From Prosopocoilus inquinatus (taxonomy: Eukaryota > Arthropoda > Insecta > Coleoptera > Lucanidae), in NCBI GenBank assembly GCA_036172665.1, contig JAYKNF010000015.1:2108001-2172000 (forward strand): 64,000 nt of DNA. The letters are read 5' to 3'. The notes beneath the pieces are model-generated. The model searched no databases. It saw only the letters and a program-made list of their open reading frames with translations, and was not told the origin of the DNA. A program made the translations under genes and the position numbers. Below, one piece after another: positions 61,964 through 64,000 of this stretch; within the stretch, counting starts at the first letter, position 1; every line of letters starts with the position of its first letter.

Positions 61964-64000
61964 CACGTTGATTGCCACCCACTCCGATCGGAGTTCCGCG
62001 GTTCCCGATTGCGGTGCCGTATACTCCTTAAAGAGTGATGGTTCTATAGTATTTTCATGAATCAGAAAGGAAGTGGCACTCTAATAAATCGTCGTTTTAC
62101 AGTGTGGCATCCTTCATCGGGATTTTCTACAGCACTTATGTAATTTGGCTACGCATTTTTTGTTTTTGTTTGGACTCAGTTAGTTATTTAACAGCGTCGA
62201 TTAACCTAAGCCATTTGGTTCTAGAAAACAATGGAAATATGTTTTTTTTTTATATTTTAGTTCGTAGTGGACATTCAGGGAAGGCATTTTACAATAACTT
62301 TATTTCGAATTTGTGTGTGTGTGTGTCATAGTAAAATTTGAAATGGCGGAACCGGGACCGTCTGGCATTAAAAGAAGACTTCCTACAGAAGAAAGCACAG
62401 TAAATAAACGTAAAAAGTTGTCTACTTCTGAAGTACACGGCGAAGTACAAAAAATAATGGACTTTGGTATCGATAGTGATGACGATGTAACTTCCGAAGA
62501 GGAATCGGAATCTAGTTCAGAAAGTGAGGTTGAGATCATCGATTCAGGAAATATAGATTGGACCGATACGGGCACTTTGCAGCAACTTCCATTTACTAGA
62601 CAACAACAATTATTAGTGCCAGTTCCAGTGGATGGTACACCCAGTGACTTTTTCGACCTAATTTTTGACAACAATTTTCTACAGGGTGTTCTAGAAAATA
62701 CAAATAGTTATGCCGTAGAAGTTTTATGTCAGCCGGGCACAACTGGAAAGTCGAGAATCACTGCATGGAGAGATGTTACACTAGAAGAAATGAAAATTTT
62801 TTTAGGTCTATTGCTACACACAGGCACAATTTCTTTGACACGTCTCACCGACTATTGGAAAACAGACCCTCTGTTCAATATACCTATTTTTCGAGAGTGT
62901 ATGTCCAGAAATAGGTTTCTACTCATTTTAAGATGTTTACACTTTACATCAGGGGAAAGGGATCCAACCGATCGTTTGGGGAAGATACGATCTGTTGTAG
63001 TCTTTTTCAATAAAAAAATGGAAGATATTTATTACCCTGGCAGAGAAATGTCGTTAGATGAGGCAATGGTTCTTTGGCGTGGCCATCTGCAGTTCAGACA
63101 ACACACAAAAAACAAACGGCATAAATACGGCATCAAGTTGTACATGTTGACCGAACCAAATGGTTTGATATTGAAATTTCGTATTTATGAAGGTTCTTCA
63201 GATGTCTATAGCGGAACTGGCCACACAGAGAAAATAGTTCTGCACTTATTAGAAGAGAAGTTGGGTCATGGACATGCTGTGTACCTCGATAATTTTTATA
63301 ATAGCACTGACTTGGCAATCAAGCTATTGCAACAAAAAACATATGAGGGTAGATCGGAGGAATAATCCAAAAGCTGTAATGACGGCAAAGTTAAAGAAAG
63401 GCGAAAATAAATCTATGTTTTACAGTGGAGTACATGTTGGTAGATGGCGAGACAAACGTTATGTTCAGTACATTAGTACAGAGTTTGGTAATGAAATGGG
63501 GATATTTAGAAATAAGAAGGGCATAGAAATTGAGAAACCTAAAGCCATCTTAGGATATAATGCATTTATGTCTGGAGTTGACAGGCAGGACCAGATGATG
63601 GCATATTATCCCTGCGGCAGAAAAACAATACGATGGTACAAAAAAATATTTGTTCACGTACTACAAATGAGTTTGATCAACGCCTACTATCTACATCAGA
63701 AATACTCAACGAAAAGTATGAGGCTATATGACTTCCGTCTAAACATTATTCGAAATTTGCTGCCTGCACGTGCTGTACCAAACACTCCACCAGTTGCTTC
63801 AAATATCCATGTCATCAGTAAAATAGAAAAGACTCTAAAGAAAAATGAAAAATCTAAAGAAACCAGAATTAGCAGAAAAGAATGCAGAGTTTGCAGGCAG
63901 AAGGGCAAGAGGAAGCAAACTATTTATGAGTGTAAAGCCTGCCCTGAACGACCCGGACTCTGCCTGGAGTGTTTTGCAGACTTCCATAAAAAATGAATAA
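61964..64000 (+). mobile_element. piggyBac-type transposon (right end outside window)
   Basis: TTAA at 61960-61963 precedes a candidate left terminus cacgttgattgcc and a subterminal palindrome actccgatcggagt. A piggyBac transposase follows. The right terminus would lie beyond 64000. Confidence 0.6.
62343..63996 (+). pseudogene. piggyBac transposase with small deletion/frameshift
   Basis: ATG at 62343 (MAEPGPSGIKRR), chosen because earlier codons are a TG repeat. After an acidic N terminus, the DDE domain shows ITAWRDVTLEEMKIFLGLLL, acid 1 in EMSLDEAMV, acid 2 in VYLDNFYNS and acid 3 in FMSGVDRQDQMM. The frame is broken near 63350, where GRSEE-stop replaces the CGTLR segment and the second half continues in another frame from 63360. 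The C terminus is a cross-brace zinc finger (CRVCRQKGKRK, CKACPERPGLCLECF) ending at 63996. The catalytic residues survive, so inactivation is due to the small deletion. Confidence 0.85.

Overview
This window is AT-rich eukaryotic DNA, almost certainly from an insect or another arthropod. The evidence is indirect: short GT-AG introns inside ORFs, Tc1/mariner, piggyBac, copia, gypsy and Polinton families, CR1/jockey-like LINEs with ATT tails, and no bacterial gene organisation. I find no host protein-coding gene, rRNA or tRNA that I can defend. The window is a dense, nested field of transposable elements.

Layout. 0.8-5.9 kb: a decayed LINE fragment split by a gypsy-type LTR retrotransposon (1033-5515) whose LTRs match at about 98%. 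6.4-7.3 kb: the 3' end of another gypsy element. 7.9-9.0 kb: a dead mariner transposase. 9.1-12.4 kb: three copies of an unclassified repeat. 12.45-12.76 kb: a solo LTR. 13.2-15.0 kb: a foldback element with a tandem array of about 122 bp units, plus two pieces of a hammerhead-ribozyme repeat. 15.1-15.8 kb: the 5' end of a gypsy element on the minus strand. 18.1-23.3 kb: a complete but inactivated copia element on the minus strand with a 5 bp target duplication. 23.5-29.4 kb: a complete but inactivated gypsy element. It carries an extra 3' ORF with a TARG1-like macrodomain and a CCCH zinc finger, and its gag is interrupted by a second hammerhead-bearing repeat. 31.9-33.3 kb: a LINE reverse transcriptase remnant. 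33.5-34.85 kb: a Tc1/mariner-type transposon with an uninterrupted transposase ORF and clean TIRs.

The centrepiece is a Polinton/Maverick at 35715-54680 (about 19 kb). It has AG...CT termini, a perfect 6 bp target duplication (aagaag) and TIRs of about 150 bp, each of which begins with a 39 bp perfect hairpin. One gene reads rightward: protein-primed DNA polymerase B, with a 62 nt intron and one internal stop. Everything else reads leftward: integrase with chromodomain-like tail, packaging ATPase, double-jelly-roll major capsid protein, minor capsid protein, adenain-like protease, a phospholipase-A2-like protein, and several proteins I cannot assign. Together these form a virus-like replication, integration and virion-morphogenesis set. 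A minisatellite of about 700 bp has grown inside the left end only.

54.7-64 kb: a foldback MITE, a LINE on the minus strand with an esterase-like ORF1 and an EN-RT ORF2 (both damaged), a hAT-like non-autonomous element with an 8 bp target duplication, an empty-site copy of the sequence into which the 33.5 kb transposon inserted, and a nearly full-length piggyBac transposase that reaches the window end.
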